Under the pieces are notes generated by a model. The model saw only the letters and a program-made list of their open reading frames with translations, searched no databases and had not been told where the DNA came from. A stretch of DNA of 35,602 bases from Alphaproteobacteria bacterium (GTDB taxonomy: Bacteria; Pseudomonadota; Alphaproteobacteria; Rhizobiales; Beijerinckiaceae): assembly GCA_016869595.1 (NCBI GenBank), contig VGDT01000030.1, positions 1 to 35,602 on the forward strand. Direction: 5' to 3'. Of this stretch, positions 1-13,120 are shown piece by piece (the stretch's first letter is position 1; the number at the start of each line of letters is the position of its first letter). The position numbers and the translations under genes are program-made.

Positions 1-198
1 ACTTCAGCCAGCTCGAATCTTGCCGATGCCGCGAGGGCAGCATAGTCTTTCAACCAACGACGCCCGCTGCTCGCTTTTCAACAGCGAGCGGGACATCCCC
101 GGAGGTTCATGCAGCATGATGTTGATCATGCTTCTAACGGCTTTCTCGACACCCTACGCAGTTCAAGATTCCCGCAACGAATATGTCCTCTCGAAACC
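1..198. other. Left-edge non-coding segment downstream of the TOPRIM gene
   Basis: No convincing gene was seen. Both strands have short open frames with no recognisable protein. A GC-rich imperfect inverted repeat (GCTCGC paired with GCGAGC, roughly 68-92) could form a hairpin but lacks a T-run in either direction. It may be the edge of the accessory islet that carries the next two genes. Confidence 0.4.
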
Positions 199-855
199 TT
201 ATAAGCTGCCATAGCTACCTAAAAAATCTGCTATCTTATCAAGTGAGTTATCAGTTAATGGAATTATGTTATCGCGATCATCATTGAGAGCAGACCCAAG
301 AGGAATAAATGGATCGCGTGCGCATCGAACTGCGAGAATTGATCTAAGCCACGCTTTGCCTCGCCGTGAATTGGTCCACTGATCGGCACCAACCAACGCG
401 GCGAATTGATCTACGTAGCTAGATATTGTCCTGTCCGCGTTGCGAGCAGCTTCAACAAAAACACACTCCAAATTCCCGTGAACCTTATTTAACGGGAGCA
501 TCATGATAGCAATGGTTGGTCGACCTGATGATCGCTCCAACTCGCTCTCCGGAACTTGGAAGCCAGCCCTAGTCGCTTGGTCTCTAATATTGTTGAAATT
601 AGTATCCGGGGCTTCATCGTTATCGGCAACTAATATTATATGCGCAATATTATTAAAGCTACGATTTAGTCTAGTGGCTCTTAATGCCATTTCAAATTTC
701 GTTATGCCACCTCCACTGTCATTTTTATCATTTGTTGTTCTTACATGAAATCTTGGCAGATTTCGCTTTTCAATAAAATTAGCGAAGAACGACTTATCTT
801 TCGCACCTTCACAGATAAGTAGTCTTGTTAGATTGAATCGTGAATTATCACGCAT
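199..855 (-). CDS. TOPRIM-fold protein (DUF3226/DUF4435-like), putative defence effector nuclease
   Basis: This 218-aa protein is the second gene of a two-gene operon. The N-terminus carries a hydrophobic strand followed by a conserved acid (LLICEG, E16). A second strand ends in a D-x-D pair (VADNDEAPD, D78 and D80). Together these are the metal-binding signature of TOPRIM domains found in OLD nucleases, primases and the PARIS effector AriB. Its start codon lies 2 nt after the stop of the upstream ATPase gene, and a purine-rich SD-like stretch sits in the ATPase tail, so translation is probably coupled. The region is clearly richer in A+T than recA next door, suggesting horizontal acquisition. 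Known of the family: stand-alone TOPRIM proteins beside OLD-like ATPases act as nucleases in phage defence. Inferred: the same role here. The TOPRIM call is fairly secure; the exact family and substrate are not. Confidence 0.75.
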   Translation of the reverse strand: MRDNSRFNLTRLLICEGAKDKSFFANFIEKRNLPRFHVRTTNDKNDSGGGITKFEMALRATRLNRSFNNIAHIILVADNDEAPDTNFNNIRDQATRAGFQVPESELERSSGRPTIAIMMLPLNKVHGNLECVFVEAARNADRTISSYVDQFAALVGADQWTNSRRGKAWLRSILAVRCARDPFIPLGSALNDDRDNIIPLTDNSLDKIADFLGSYGSL

Positions 856-857
856 AT

Positions 858-1931
858 CTACCTAACCTCTTCTCCATACTCTATCCCTGCCTTAAAATCC
901 TCCCCAGAGAATTGTTTAACGGTTGCTTCACTACCATCCTTCTCAGTCCTCCATAATGAGATATCTTTAGTATCGTTGCCCGCAGCCTCCACCAATGCAG
1001 TCAAACATTCTTTGCTATGAGTAGAAACGAACATCTGACCATCGAACTCCCTAATAGACGTAATTATTGATCTCCACAATTCTCCGAGATGGCGATAGTA
1101 AATGCCATTTTCTATTTCATCGACCAAAACTACTGATTTCTTTCGACTCGCAATAGCAAGCATTATTCCTGTTATTCTATTTATACCGCTGGAGATGTTT
1201 GGCAATGGTAGCTTTCTCTTAGATCCTCGTATCGAAGCAAATATGATTGGAGCACCTGCATGTACCTCGACGTTTAGATTTTCGATCCAGTCATATTCAT
1301 TGGAAAAAATTCGTATGAATGTTTCTTGTTTATTTGCCTTGCTTAGCTCAGAGAAGCGAGATGCATTCTCGATCGAGCCAACGGTTTGATTCGCGGAAAA
1401 AAAGAAAAAATCTGGCATATCCTCCCCGGTTTCGGGCAGATTTAGCCCCGACTGGCTAATTTTTGGAGTAACAATATGAGAATTTTTGTTGTGGTCAGTC
1501 CACGTGAACACAACTGGTGCAGCAGCAACCTGTCCGAGTAGCTCCTGCCCCGATTCCAAGGGTAGCTCAGTACCACCCGAACCCCTGCTTATTTCTAGTG
1601 ATCTACTATCCCTACCGTCACCGGACATTACCAAAGATATCTTTTGGGTCATGTCATTGTTGTAGAAAAAATCCCCCCAAAGGGCCTCCTCAATTCGCCG
1701 CATCGAACCGCCCAAAGTGCTGTCAATCCCCCGGAGTTGCCGAAGGCGAACTGCGACCTCTGAACCAGTTGCCAGCGGAAGAAAGATAGATTCAAGAATC
1801 GCGGTCTTTCCGCTTCCATTATCACCAACGATAACATTTAAGCGTGAGCATCCATCAACTTTCAGGTGGCGGTAGCATCTGAAATTGCGGACATCCATTG
1901 AATGGATCATCACATAACCATCGGTTTTCAA
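858..1931 (-). CDS. AAA/ABC-type ATPase (AAA_15/AAA_21, OLD-like), putative defence sensor
   Basis: This 357-aa ATPase of the SMC/RecF/OLD type begins with the usual 'FRCYRHLKV' strand. It has Walker A GDNGSGKT at residues 36-43, an ABC-signature-like NISSG, Walker B VVLVDEIENG (D271, E272) and an H-loop STHSKE (H305). Length and domain order match the ATPase partners of PARIS and other two-gene OLD-like systems, where the ATPase assembles, senses phage proteins or DNA, and controls a TOPRIM nuclease. The gene is co-transcribed with the TOPRIM gene just downstream and divergent from recA. The start taken is TTG at 1931 with AGGA a few bases upstream; ATG at 1910 is an alternative that still retains the first strand. 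Codon use and base composition differ from the GC-rich neighbours. The function in defence is inferred from architecture only. Confidence 0.8.
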   Translation of the reverse strand: MKTDGYVMIHSMDVRNFRCYRHLKVDGCSRLNVIVGDNGSGKTAILESIFLPLATGSEVAVRLRQLRGIDSTLGGSMRRIEEALWGDFFYNNDMTQKISLVMSGDGRDSRSLEISRGSGGTELPLESGQELLGQVAAAPVVFTWTDHNKNSHIVTPKISQSGLNLPETGEDMPDFFFFSANQTVGSIENASRFSELSKANKQETFIRIFSNEYDWIENLNVEVHAGAPIIFASIRGSKRKLPLPNISSGINRITGIMLAIASRKKSVVLVDEIENGIYYRHLGELWRSIITSIREFDGQMFVSTHSKECLTALVEAAGNDTKDISLWRTEKDGSEATVKQFSGEDFKAGIEYGEEVR

Positions 1932-1993
1932 GCTTCCTGTTCTTTACCTTGCTCGCGATCACTTGCAAGCACAACGTCAGCCCCGAGGTGGTC

Positions 1994-2008
1994 GAACAAA
2001 AAAAGAAC
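1994..2008. promoter_or_regulatory. SOS box (LexA operator), GAAC-N7-GAAC
   Basis: The sequence reads GAAC, seven A residues, GAAC, an exact match to the alphaproteobacterial LexA operator (equivalently GTTC-N7-GTTC). It lies about 145 nt before the recA GTG start and about 63 nt before the start of the divergent ATPase-TOPRIM operon, so a bound LexA dimer could affect both promoters. A possible recA -35 element (TTGGCA, 2009) directly follows the box, with only a weak -10. Confidence 0.85.
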
Positions 2009-2152
2009 TTGGCAAAAAGAACAAATCGTGCACACTGGAGTTCAGGGTCAAGCGCGCCGTCCCCCTTCTTGCCTTAGCGCGTTTGGCCCTGCGTCCCCTC
2101 GCAGCCGCCGTTGCCTGCGCCTACGTAACCATGTCAGAAGGAATTTTCAGCC

Positions 2153-3217
2153 GTGAGCCAAGCCAACCTCCGCCTCGTGGAAGGGACTTCCGTGGACAAG
2201 ACCAAGGCGCTCGACGCCGCTCTGTCGCAGATCGAGCGCGCCTTCGGCAAAGGCTCGATCATGCGGCTCGGCAAGAATCAGAAGGCCGTCGAGATCGAGA
2301 CGATCTCCACAGGCTCGCTCGGCCTCGACATCGCGCTTGGCGTCGGCGGCCTGCCGCGCGGCCGCGTGGTTGAAATCTACGGGCCGGAATCCTCCGGCAA
2401 GACGACCCTCACTTTGCACGTCATCGCCGAGGCGCAGAAAGCGGGCGGCGTCTGCGCCTTTGTCGACGCCGAACATGCGCTCGATCCCGTCTACGCCCGC
2501 AAGCTCGGCGTCAATCTTGACGAATTATTAATTTCGCAGCCGGACACCGGCGAGCAGGCGCTCGAAATCACCGACACGCTGGTGCGCTCCGGCGCCGTCG
2601 ACGTGCTCGTCGTCGATTCGGTCGCGGCGCTGACGCCGCGCGCCGAGATCGAAGGCGAGATGGGCGAGGTGCAGCCGGGCCTGCAGGCGCGGCTGATGAG
2701 TCAGGCGCTGCGCAAGCTCACCGCGTCGATCGCGCGCTCCAACACGCTCGTCATCTTCATCAATCAGATCCGCATGAAGATCGGCGTGATGTACGGCTCG
2801 CCGGAAACGACGACGGGCGGCAATGCGCTGAAATTCTATGCTTCGGTGCGGCTCGACATCCGCCGCATCGGCGCGATCAAGGAGCGCGACGAGACGATCG
2901 GCAATCAGACCCGCGTCAAAGTGGTCAAGAACAAGATCGCGCCGCCGTTCAAACAGGTCGAATTCGACATCATGTATGGCGAGGGCGTCTCAAAATTCGG
3001 CGAATTGATCGACCTCGGCGTCAAGGCGGGAGTCGTTGAAAAATCTGGCGCCTGGTTCTCTTACGACAGCCAGAGGCTCGGCCAGGGCCGCGAGAACGCC
3101 AAGACTTATTTGAAGCAGCATCCCGAGGCGGCTCAGCGCATCGAGCAGGCGATCCGCGAAAACGCCGGACTGATCGCCGAGCGCATTCTCGAAGCGGCGC
3201 AGGAAGACCAAGAATAA
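2153..3217 (+). CDS. recA: Recombinase RecA
   Basis: This is the DNA-dependent ATPase that forms the homologous recombination filament and acts as co-protease for LexA self-cleavage in the SOS response. The 354-aa product opens with the alphaproteobacterial [11 protein letters not shown] segment. It carries Walker A GPESSGKT, Walker B-like [12 protein letters not shown], loop L1 around EIEGEMGE, and loop L2 ending in [20 protein letters not shown]. The length is normal for the family. The start is GTG, supported by an AGAAGGA ribosome-binding site about 10 nt upstream and by the conserved N-terminus. It is divergent from the ATPase-TOPRIM pair and preceded by a perfect SOS box, so induction by DNA damage is expected. 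Confidence 0.98.
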   Translation: MSQANLRLVEGTSVDKTKALDAALSQIERAFGKGSIMRLGKNQKAVEIETISTGSLGLDIALGVGGLPRGRVVEIYGPESSGKTTLTLHVIAEAQKAGGVCAFVDAEHALDPVYARKLGVNLDELLISQPDTGEQALEITDTLVRSGAVDVLVVDSVAALTPRAEIEGEMGEVQPGLQARLMSQALRKLTASIARSNTLVIFINQIRMKIGVMYGSPETTTGGNALKFYASVRLDIRRIGAIKERDETIGNQTRVKVVKNKIAPPFKQVEFDIMYGEGVSKFGELIDLGVKAGVVEKSGAWFSYDSQRLGQGRENAKTYLKQHPEAAQRIEQAIRENAGLIAERILEAAQEDQE

Positions 3218-3513
3218 TCTCCGCCTGGTTGCCCACGGGGACGTTGACCACAAACCTTAGCGAGCTTGGCGACAGGAGGCGGAAGGGGCCCCGTTCGGGC
3301 GAGCCCCCGCCATTGCCGTTTACCCCTGAAACTGTCATATCGCGATGACGAAGCGCGCGAAGGCGGAGCCTGCCGCGGCCTTCGCAGCAACGTCGGAGCG
3401 TCGCCAGTTTCATTGAAACGAAAAGCCGCTCCAGGTTATTGTTTTAAACGCGTCTCCCGCGTCAGTGCGCCGCCGCTTTGGCGAAAAGGGACGCATCTAC
3501 GAGCCGTGACCGC
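3218..3513. other. recA-alaS intergenic region
   Basis: About 296 nt with no recognisable gene. A CTCCGCCT stretch just after recA can pair with AGGCGGA near 3277, but across a long loop and without a T-run. No clear promoter or terminator was seen. A TTG codon at 3478 is in frame with alaS but extends it by 12 residues that are not typical of the family. Confidence 0.4.
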
Positions 3514-6182
<2,669 letters not shown>

Positions 6183-6186
<4 letters not shown>

Positions 6187-7427
6187 GCGAGCCGGACCGG
6201 CGACACGGTCTGGCTTTGTTGCGGCGGCGCGTCCACGTCATTCTGGACGGCGGAAGCCATGACCACGTCGCGCGCATCGTTCATCGCGCGCTGATCGGAC
6301 TCGTCCTGCTGTCCGTTGTTTCGGTGATTTTCGAATCCGTGCCCGAATACGGCGACCGTTATTCGGTTCTCTTCGACGCCATCGAATATGTCGCGGTCGC
6401 CGCCTTCACGCTCGAATATATATTGCGCGTCTGGTGCGCGCCCGAACATGCGCTTTACGCACACCGCTCGCCGACGGCCGCCCGCATCGCCTTCATCAAG
6501 TCGGGCTGGGCGCTGGTCGATCTCGCCGCCTTCCTGCCCTTCTATTTTTCTTTCTACTTTTCATCGGATCTGCGCATCTTCTTGATGCTGCGCCTGCTGC
6601 GCTTTTTCAAATTCGCGCGCTATTCGCCTGGCATCCGCACATTGCTCGCAGTGATCGAGGCCGAGCGAAAGGCGCTCCTTGCCTGGCTGATCATTCTGTT
6701 CGGCGCGGTGCTGTTCTATTCGACCGCCATGCATCTCGCCGAACATGAAGCGCAACCCGAAAAATTCGGGACTATTCCCGACGCCATGTGGTGGGCGATC
6801 GAGACAGTGACGACCGTCGGCTATGGCGAAGTGATTCCGCTGACGCTCGCGGGCAAACTCATCGCCTCCTTCGCCATGGTCACGGGCTTTCTGCTGCTGG
6901 CCCTGCCGGTCGGCATTCTGGCTACCGCCTTCGCCGAAGAAATCCACCGGCGTGAATTCGTCGTCACCTGGACGATGGTCGCGAGCGTGCCGCTGTTTCG
7001 CGCCCTTAATGCGTCGGCGATCGCCGAAATCATGCGCTACCTTCGAGCGCAGTCCATCCCGCGCGGGGCATTGATCGTGCGCAAGGGCGATCCCGCCCAT
7101 TCGATGTATTTCATCGCCGAGGGCGAAGTCGAAGTCGAACTGCCGCATGAGAACGTCAGGCTCGGCGAAGGGCAGTTTTTCGGCGAGATGGCCGTGCTGC
7201 AAAAAACGTCGCGCTCCGCCGACGTGCGGGCGACCGCGCCAACGAAACTCCTCGTCCTCGACGCCTATGATCTACAGACGCTGACGAACCGCAATCCGGA
7301 AGTTGGTAACTCGATACGCGAGGTTGCGCAATCGCGATCCGAACTCGCGCCGGCCGAGCGGCACGGCGACATCATCGAAGCTGAACTCGAAGAGCCGGCG
7401 GCGCCGGAAGAAATCAGCGAAGCATAG
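6183..7427 (+). CDS. Six-TM potassium channel with C-terminal cyclic nucleotide-binding domain
   Basis: This is a 414-aa inner-membrane channel. The N-terminal half holds hydrophobic segments compatible with S1-S4, including an arginine-bearing S4-like helix ([15 protein letters not shown]), then S5, a pore helix and the K+ selectivity filter TVGYG at residues 211-215, then S6. The C-terminal cyclic nucleotide-binding domain (about residues 280-385) has the phosphate-binding cassette [18 protein letters not shown], with the conserved E and R. The architecture resembles the prokaryotic channel MlotiK1, although this protein has a longer N-terminus and an acidic Glu/Ala-rich tail of about 40 residues. 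cAMP or cGMP gating is inferred. It overlaps the alaS stop by 4 nt, an unusual partner for a channel. It is convergent with the atp operon across a repeat cluster. Confidence 0.9.
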
Positions 7428-7760
7428 ATCACGCTGCATATTGCACAATCGCTCAGCCGTCATGGCCGGGCTTGTCCCGGCCGTCCACGTCGAGAGAATG
7501 GGTAGGCGTTGAGAGGTACGCTGCGGCGCCGCGTGGATGCTCGCGACAAGCGCGGGCATGACGCGGAGAGGAAGCGGCTGGCGCCGAAGAGACTTGGCGT
7601 GGCTAGCGGGATCAAACGCGAGATTTGGTCGTCCTTGCCCGATCGCGCAGCCGTCATGGCCGGGCTTGTCCCGGCCATCCACGCCGAGAGGTTGCGCAAA
7701 TATTGGGAGACTCGCGTGGCGGCGCCGCGTGGATGCCCAGTTTTTTCGCGCGCGCTCTAT
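7428..7760. repeat. Palindromic intergenic repeat cluster (two units)
   Basis: There is no gene here. A first unit at about 7454-7564 begins with a GC-rich hairpin (ATGGCCGGG, short loop, CCCGGCC), and its start (7458-7489) is closely similar to the reverse complement of its end (7532-7564), so the whole unit is a long imperfect inverted repeat. A second copy starts at about 7648-7683 with nearly identical bases, and a matching GGCGCCGCGTGGATG end lies at about 7718-7738. It separates the convergent channel and atpC genes, so it may act as a bidirectional transcription barrier. A related single hairpin occurs at 8205-8238. This looks like a dispersed REP-like element family. Confidence 0.8.
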
Positions 7761-8159
7761 TTAGCCGACGATCGCCGCGCGCAATTCCTGAAGCTGAGCG
7801 AGCTTGTCAGACGCCGCGAGGCGCTCTTCGTCTGACTTGGCGTCAGCGATATCTTCGCGCGCGTTCTGGATGTCGGCGTCGACCTTCGCGAGATCGATTT
7901 CGCCAAGCGGAATCGCCTGTTCGGCGAGAATGGTGAAGCCTGACCCGTTCACGTCAGCGAAGCCGCCGCGTACAAAGAGCTTTTCAACCTTGCCGTCGCC
8001 GGAGACCGTCACCACGCCGGCCTTTAAGGTCGTCATCACCGGCGCATGGTCCTTGAGCACGGTGAACTGGCCGTCGGCGCCGGGCGCGACGACAGATTCG
8101 ACTTCGCCGGAGAAGAGATGCTTCTCGGGAGAAACGAGTTCGAAGTGGAATGCGGCCAT
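7761..8159 (-). CDS. atpC: ATP synthase F1 subunit epsilon
   Basis: The 132-aa central-stalk subunit of the F1 motor couples rotation to catalysis and inhibits ATP hydrolysis. It starts [19 protein letters not shown] and carries the beta-sandwich typical of the family (GAGD-like [22 protein letters not shown] region). A C-terminal helical arm (about residues 88-132) is rich in Ala/Asp/Glu. It is the last gene of the minus-strand atpHAGDC operon, separated from atpD by about 136 nt containing palindromic repeats. An SD-like GGAG lies upstream of the ATG at 8159. Confidence 0.95.
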   Translation of the reverse strand: MAAFHFELVSPEKHLFSGEVESVVAPGADGQFTVLKDHAPVMTTLKAGVVTVSGDGKVEKLFVRGGFADVNGSGFTILAEQAIPLGEIDLAKVDADIQNAREDIADAKSDEERLAASDKLAQLQELRAAIVG

Positions 8160-8204
8160 GTCCGGCTCCAGCGAAGTCTTTATTCGATTGCGCCGTCTCT
8201 CGGC

Positions 8205-8280
8205 GCGTCATGGCCGGGCATGACCCGGCCATCCATGCAAACGATCAACCGACGGCCGGAACAAATCCGGCCACCATGAC
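8205..8280. repeat. REP-like hairpins between atpD and atpC
   Basis: Two GC-rich inverted repeats lie in the 136-nt gap. One (8205-8238) has the same ATGGCCGGG/CCCGGCCAT arms as the cluster at 7.5-7.7 kb. The other (about 8252-8274) has GGCCGG/CCGGCC arms around an A-rich loop. Because they are transcribed within the atp operon they could influence the stability or termination of the atpC part of the mRNA. Confidence 0.75.
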
Positions 8281-8295
8281 ACCTAGGCGGCCGCC

Positions 8296-10628
<2,333 letters not shown>

Positions 10629-10656
10629 ATCGTTTTTGCCTGTCTCAGTTTCGATT

Positions 10657-10766
10657 CCCTCTCCCCGCTTGCGGGGAGAGGGCTAGGGTGAGGGGCCGGG
10701 GCGCGCAGCGCGAACGTCCCCAAGCCCCTCACCCCGACCCTCTCCCCATTTCATGAGGAGAGGGAG
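10657..10766. repeat. Long palindromic element inside the atp operon (atpA-atpG gap)
   Basis: The element opens with a perfect 12-bp-stem hairpin of CCCTCTCCCCGC and its complement (10657-10682) and closes with a second hairpin of CCCTCTCC/GGAGAGGG arms (about 10738-10764). Between them GGTGAGGGGC can pair with GCCCCTCACC, so the whole element folds as one imperfect cruciform. It resembles common REP/BIME-like elements of GC-rich proteobacteria. Copies would be expected elsewhere in the genome; a differently ordered relative is at 15208-15330. Confidence 0.85.
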
Positions 10767-10771
10767 AAGCG

Positions 10772-12301
10772 TTACGCGAAAGACTTCGCGAAGCTCTCGA
10801 CGACGTTCTTGAGTTTCGCGGCCGTCTCGTCGGTCAGATCCTTCGTCGTGCGGATGCTCTCCAGAATGTCGCTGTGCTGCGAACGCAGCACGGCAAGCAA
10901 GCCGTCCTCGAAGGCGCGCACGCGATTGACCGGCAATGGATCGAGATAGCCGTTGACGCCGGCGTAAATCACGCAGGTCTGCTCTTCCATTTTCAACGGC
11001 GAGAACTGCGGCTGCTTCAAAAGTTCGGTCAGCCGCGCGCCCCGATTGAGCAGGCGCTGCGTCACCGCGTCGAGGTCCGAGCCGAATTGCGCGAAGGCCG
11101 CCATTTCGCGGTACTGGGCGAGCTCGCCCTTGATCTTGCCGGCGACCTTCTTCGTCGCCTTGGTCTGCGCCGACGAGCCGACGCGCGAAACCGACAGGCC
11201 GACGTTCACCGCAGGACGGATGCCCTGATAGAAGAGATCGGTCTCAAGGAAGATCTGGCCGTCGGTGATCGAAATGACGTTCGTCGGAATATAGGCCGAC
11301 ACGTCGTTCGCCTGCGTCTCGATGACCGGGAGCGCGGTCAGCGACCCGGCGCCGCGATCGTCGGAAAGCTTCGCCGCGCGCTCGAGCAGGCGCGAATGGA
11401 GATAGAAGACGTCGCCCGGATAAGCTTCGCGGCCCGGCGGACGGCGCAGCAGCAGCGACATCTGGCGGTAGGCGACGGCCTGCTTCGAAAGGTCGTCATA
11501 GATGATGACGGCGTGCATGCCGTTATCGCGGAAATATTCGCCCATCGCGCAGCCCGAGAAGGGCGCGAGGAACTGCATCGGCGCGGGATCGGAGGCGGTG
11601 GCGGCGACCACGATCGAATAGTCGAGCGCGCCGCGCTCTTCGAGCACCTTGACGAATTGCGCCACGGTCGAGCGCTTCTGACCGATGGCGACATAGACGC
11701 AGTAGAGCTTCGCCTTCTCGTCGTCGCCGTCATTCAGAGACTTCTGATTGAGGATCGTGTCGAGCGCGATCGCGGTCTTGCCGGTCTGGCGGTCGCCGAT
11801 GATGAGTTCGCGCTGGCCGCGGCCGATCGGGATCAGCGCGTCGACGGCCTTCAGTCCCGTCGCCATCGGCTCATGCACCGATTTGCGCGGAATGATGCCC
11901 GGCGCCTTGACGTCGACGCGCGCGCGGGTCGCGGTCTTGATCGGCCCCTTGCCGTCGATCGGATTGCCGAGCGCGTCGACGACGCGGCCCAGAAGCTCCT
12001 TGCCAACCGGCACGTCGACGATGGCGCCGGTGCGCTTGACCGTCTGGCCTTCCTTAATGTCGCGGTCGGAGCCGAAAATAACGATGCCGACATTGTCGGT
12101 TTCGAGATTGAGCGCCATGCCGCGCACGCCATTCTCGAATTCGACCGTCTCGCCGGCCTGCACATTGTCGAGTCCATAGACGCGCGCGATGCCGTCGCCG
12201 ACCGAGAGAACCTGGCCGACCTCGGTGACCTCGGCCTCGGCGCCAAAGTTGGCGATCTCATTCTTGAGGATCGCGGAAATTTCTGCGGCGCGGATATCCA
12301 T
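10772..12301 (-). CDS. atpA: ATP synthase F1 subunit alpha
   Basis: Non-catalytic nucleotide-binding subunit of the F1 head, 509 aa, full length. It begins [16 protein letters not shown] and has the P-loop [15 protein letters not shown], the [11 protein letters not shown] segment, the Walker B region [33 protein letters not shown]-like (split here by description), and the [16 protein letters not shown] motif. The start codon overlaps the atpH stop by one base (TGATG), indicating translational coupling. The gene is followed by a palindromic element before atpG. Confidence 0.98.
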   Translation of the reverse strand: MDIRAAEISAILKNEIANFGAEAEVTEVGQVLSVGDGIARVYGLDNVQAGETVEFENGVRGMALNLETDNVGIVIFGSDRDIKEGQTVKRTGAIVDVPVGKELLGRVVDALGNPIDGKGPIKTATRARVDVKAPGIIPRKSVHEPMATGLKAVDALIPIGRGQRELIIGDRQTGKTAIALDTILNQKSLNDGDDEKAKLYCVYVAIGQKRSTVAQFVKVLEERGALDYSIVVAATASDPAPMQFLAPFSGCAMGEYFRDNGMHAVIIYDDLSKQAVAYRQMSLLLRRPPGREAYPGDVFYLHSRLLERAAKLSDDRGAGSLTALPVIETQANDVSAYIPTNVISITDGQIFLETDLFYQGIRPAVNVGLSVSRVGSSAQTKATKKVAGKIKGELAQYREMAAFAQFGSDLDAVTQRLLNRGARLTELLKQPQFSPLKMEEQTCVIYAGVNGYLDPLPVNRVRAFEDGLLAVLRSQHSDILESIRTTKDLTDETAAKLKNVVESFAKSFA

Positions 12302-12864
12302 CAGCCGACCTCTTTCATGCGTGTGCGGATTGAGTTGAGCTTGGTGCGAACGGAAGCGTCGACCATGCGCGAACCGAGTTTGACGATTAAGCCGCCGATG
12401 ATCGACGGATCTGTCTTGACGTTGAGATCGACGGTCTTGCCGCCGGTCACTCCAGCGAGCGCCTCGCGCAGCGCCGTCTCATGATCGGGCTTCAGCGGGC
12501 CCGCGACCGTGATGTCGGCGCGCACCAGACCCTTCGCCTTGTCGTTGAGACTGCGATAGGCGGCGATCATGTTTGAGATGACGAAGAGACGGCGCTTTGA
12601 GGCGACGAGCCGGATGAAATTCGCGGCGATGCCGGAAATCCGCGCCTTGTCGAGAACGGCGTCGAGCGCCTTGATCTGCTCTTGCGCGGAGAACACCGGG
12701 CTTCTCACCAGACGCTTCAAATCGTCGCTGCCGTCGATGAGAGCCTGAAACCTGTCGAGAGCGGCGGCGACGTCATCGGCGGCGCGCTTCTCAGTCGCCA
12801 AATCATAAAGGGCGGAGGCGTAGCGACCTGCAACGCCCGACAAGGAATCTCCGTCTTGAGCCAC
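12301..12864 (-). CDS. atpH: ATP synthase F1 subunit delta (OSCP-like)
   Basis: Peripheral-stalk subunit that ties the F1 head to the b-subunit stator, 187 aa. Family hallmarks are [14 protein letters not shown] near the N-terminus and the C-terminal stretch [25 protein letters not shown], where DPSIIGG is the conserved OSCP motif. It is the first gene of the minus-strand F1 operon. The F0 genes are absent from the window, as is usual in alphaproteobacteria, where F0 is encoded elsewhere. The 256-nt upstream region should hold the operon promoter. Confidence 0.95.
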   Translation of the reverse strand: MAQDGDSLSGVAGRYASALYDLATEKRAADDVAAALDRFQALIDGSDDLKRLVRSPVFSAQEQIKALDAVLDKARISGIAANFIRLVASKRRLFVISNMIAAYRSLNDKAKGLVRADITVAGPLKPDHETALREALAGVTGGKTVDLNVKTDPSIIGGLIVKLGSRMVDASVRTKLNSIRTRMKEVG

Positions 12865-12903
12865 CTGGTTCGCTCGTAATCTACGTCGTTGACGTCGTCA
12901 GCA

Positions 12904-12917
12904 GTGCAAAATTGCAC
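12904..12917. promoter_or_regulatory. Inverted repeat GTGCAA-AA-TTGCAC upstream of atpH
   Basis: A perfect 6-bp inverted repeat with a 2-bp spacer lies 40 nt upstream of the atpH start, in the region shared with divergent mtnP. The spacing suits a promoter-proximal operator for the F1 operon. No regulator can be named from sequence alone, and no strong -35/-10 pair was seen. Confidence 0.35.
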
Positions 12918-13120
12918 GGTCGCGACGATAAGCGGTTAGCCTCAAACGACGGATGCTGTAGGAAAAGGAACGAGGGCGGCTGCGCCCCAGTTCCAAGGCG
13001 AGCGTCCCCTAACACAGGCGTTTTGGGGGCGCAACCCTGTCACATTGCCGCGATTTTCGGCGCCGGCGCTCGCCGGTCAAGCAATGCCTGCGTAAACAGC
13101 CAAGCAAGGAGACTTCATTC

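Noticed and set aside
20-214. 64-codon plus-strand frame at the left edge
   Set aside because: No motif, no ribosome-binding site, and it overlaps the 3' end of the TOPRIM gene.
2005-2022. Second GAAC pair next to the SOS box
   Set aside because: The spacing is 10 nt rather than 7, so it does not fit the LexA consensus.
7454-7738. Possible CRISPR array from repeated blocks
   Set aside because: There are only two units, the blocks are hairpin palindromes with unequal spacing, and no cas gene is nearby.
10874-12484. 536-codon frame antisense to atpA and atpH
   Set aside because: Shadow of atpA; composition is that of reverse-complemented coding sequence.
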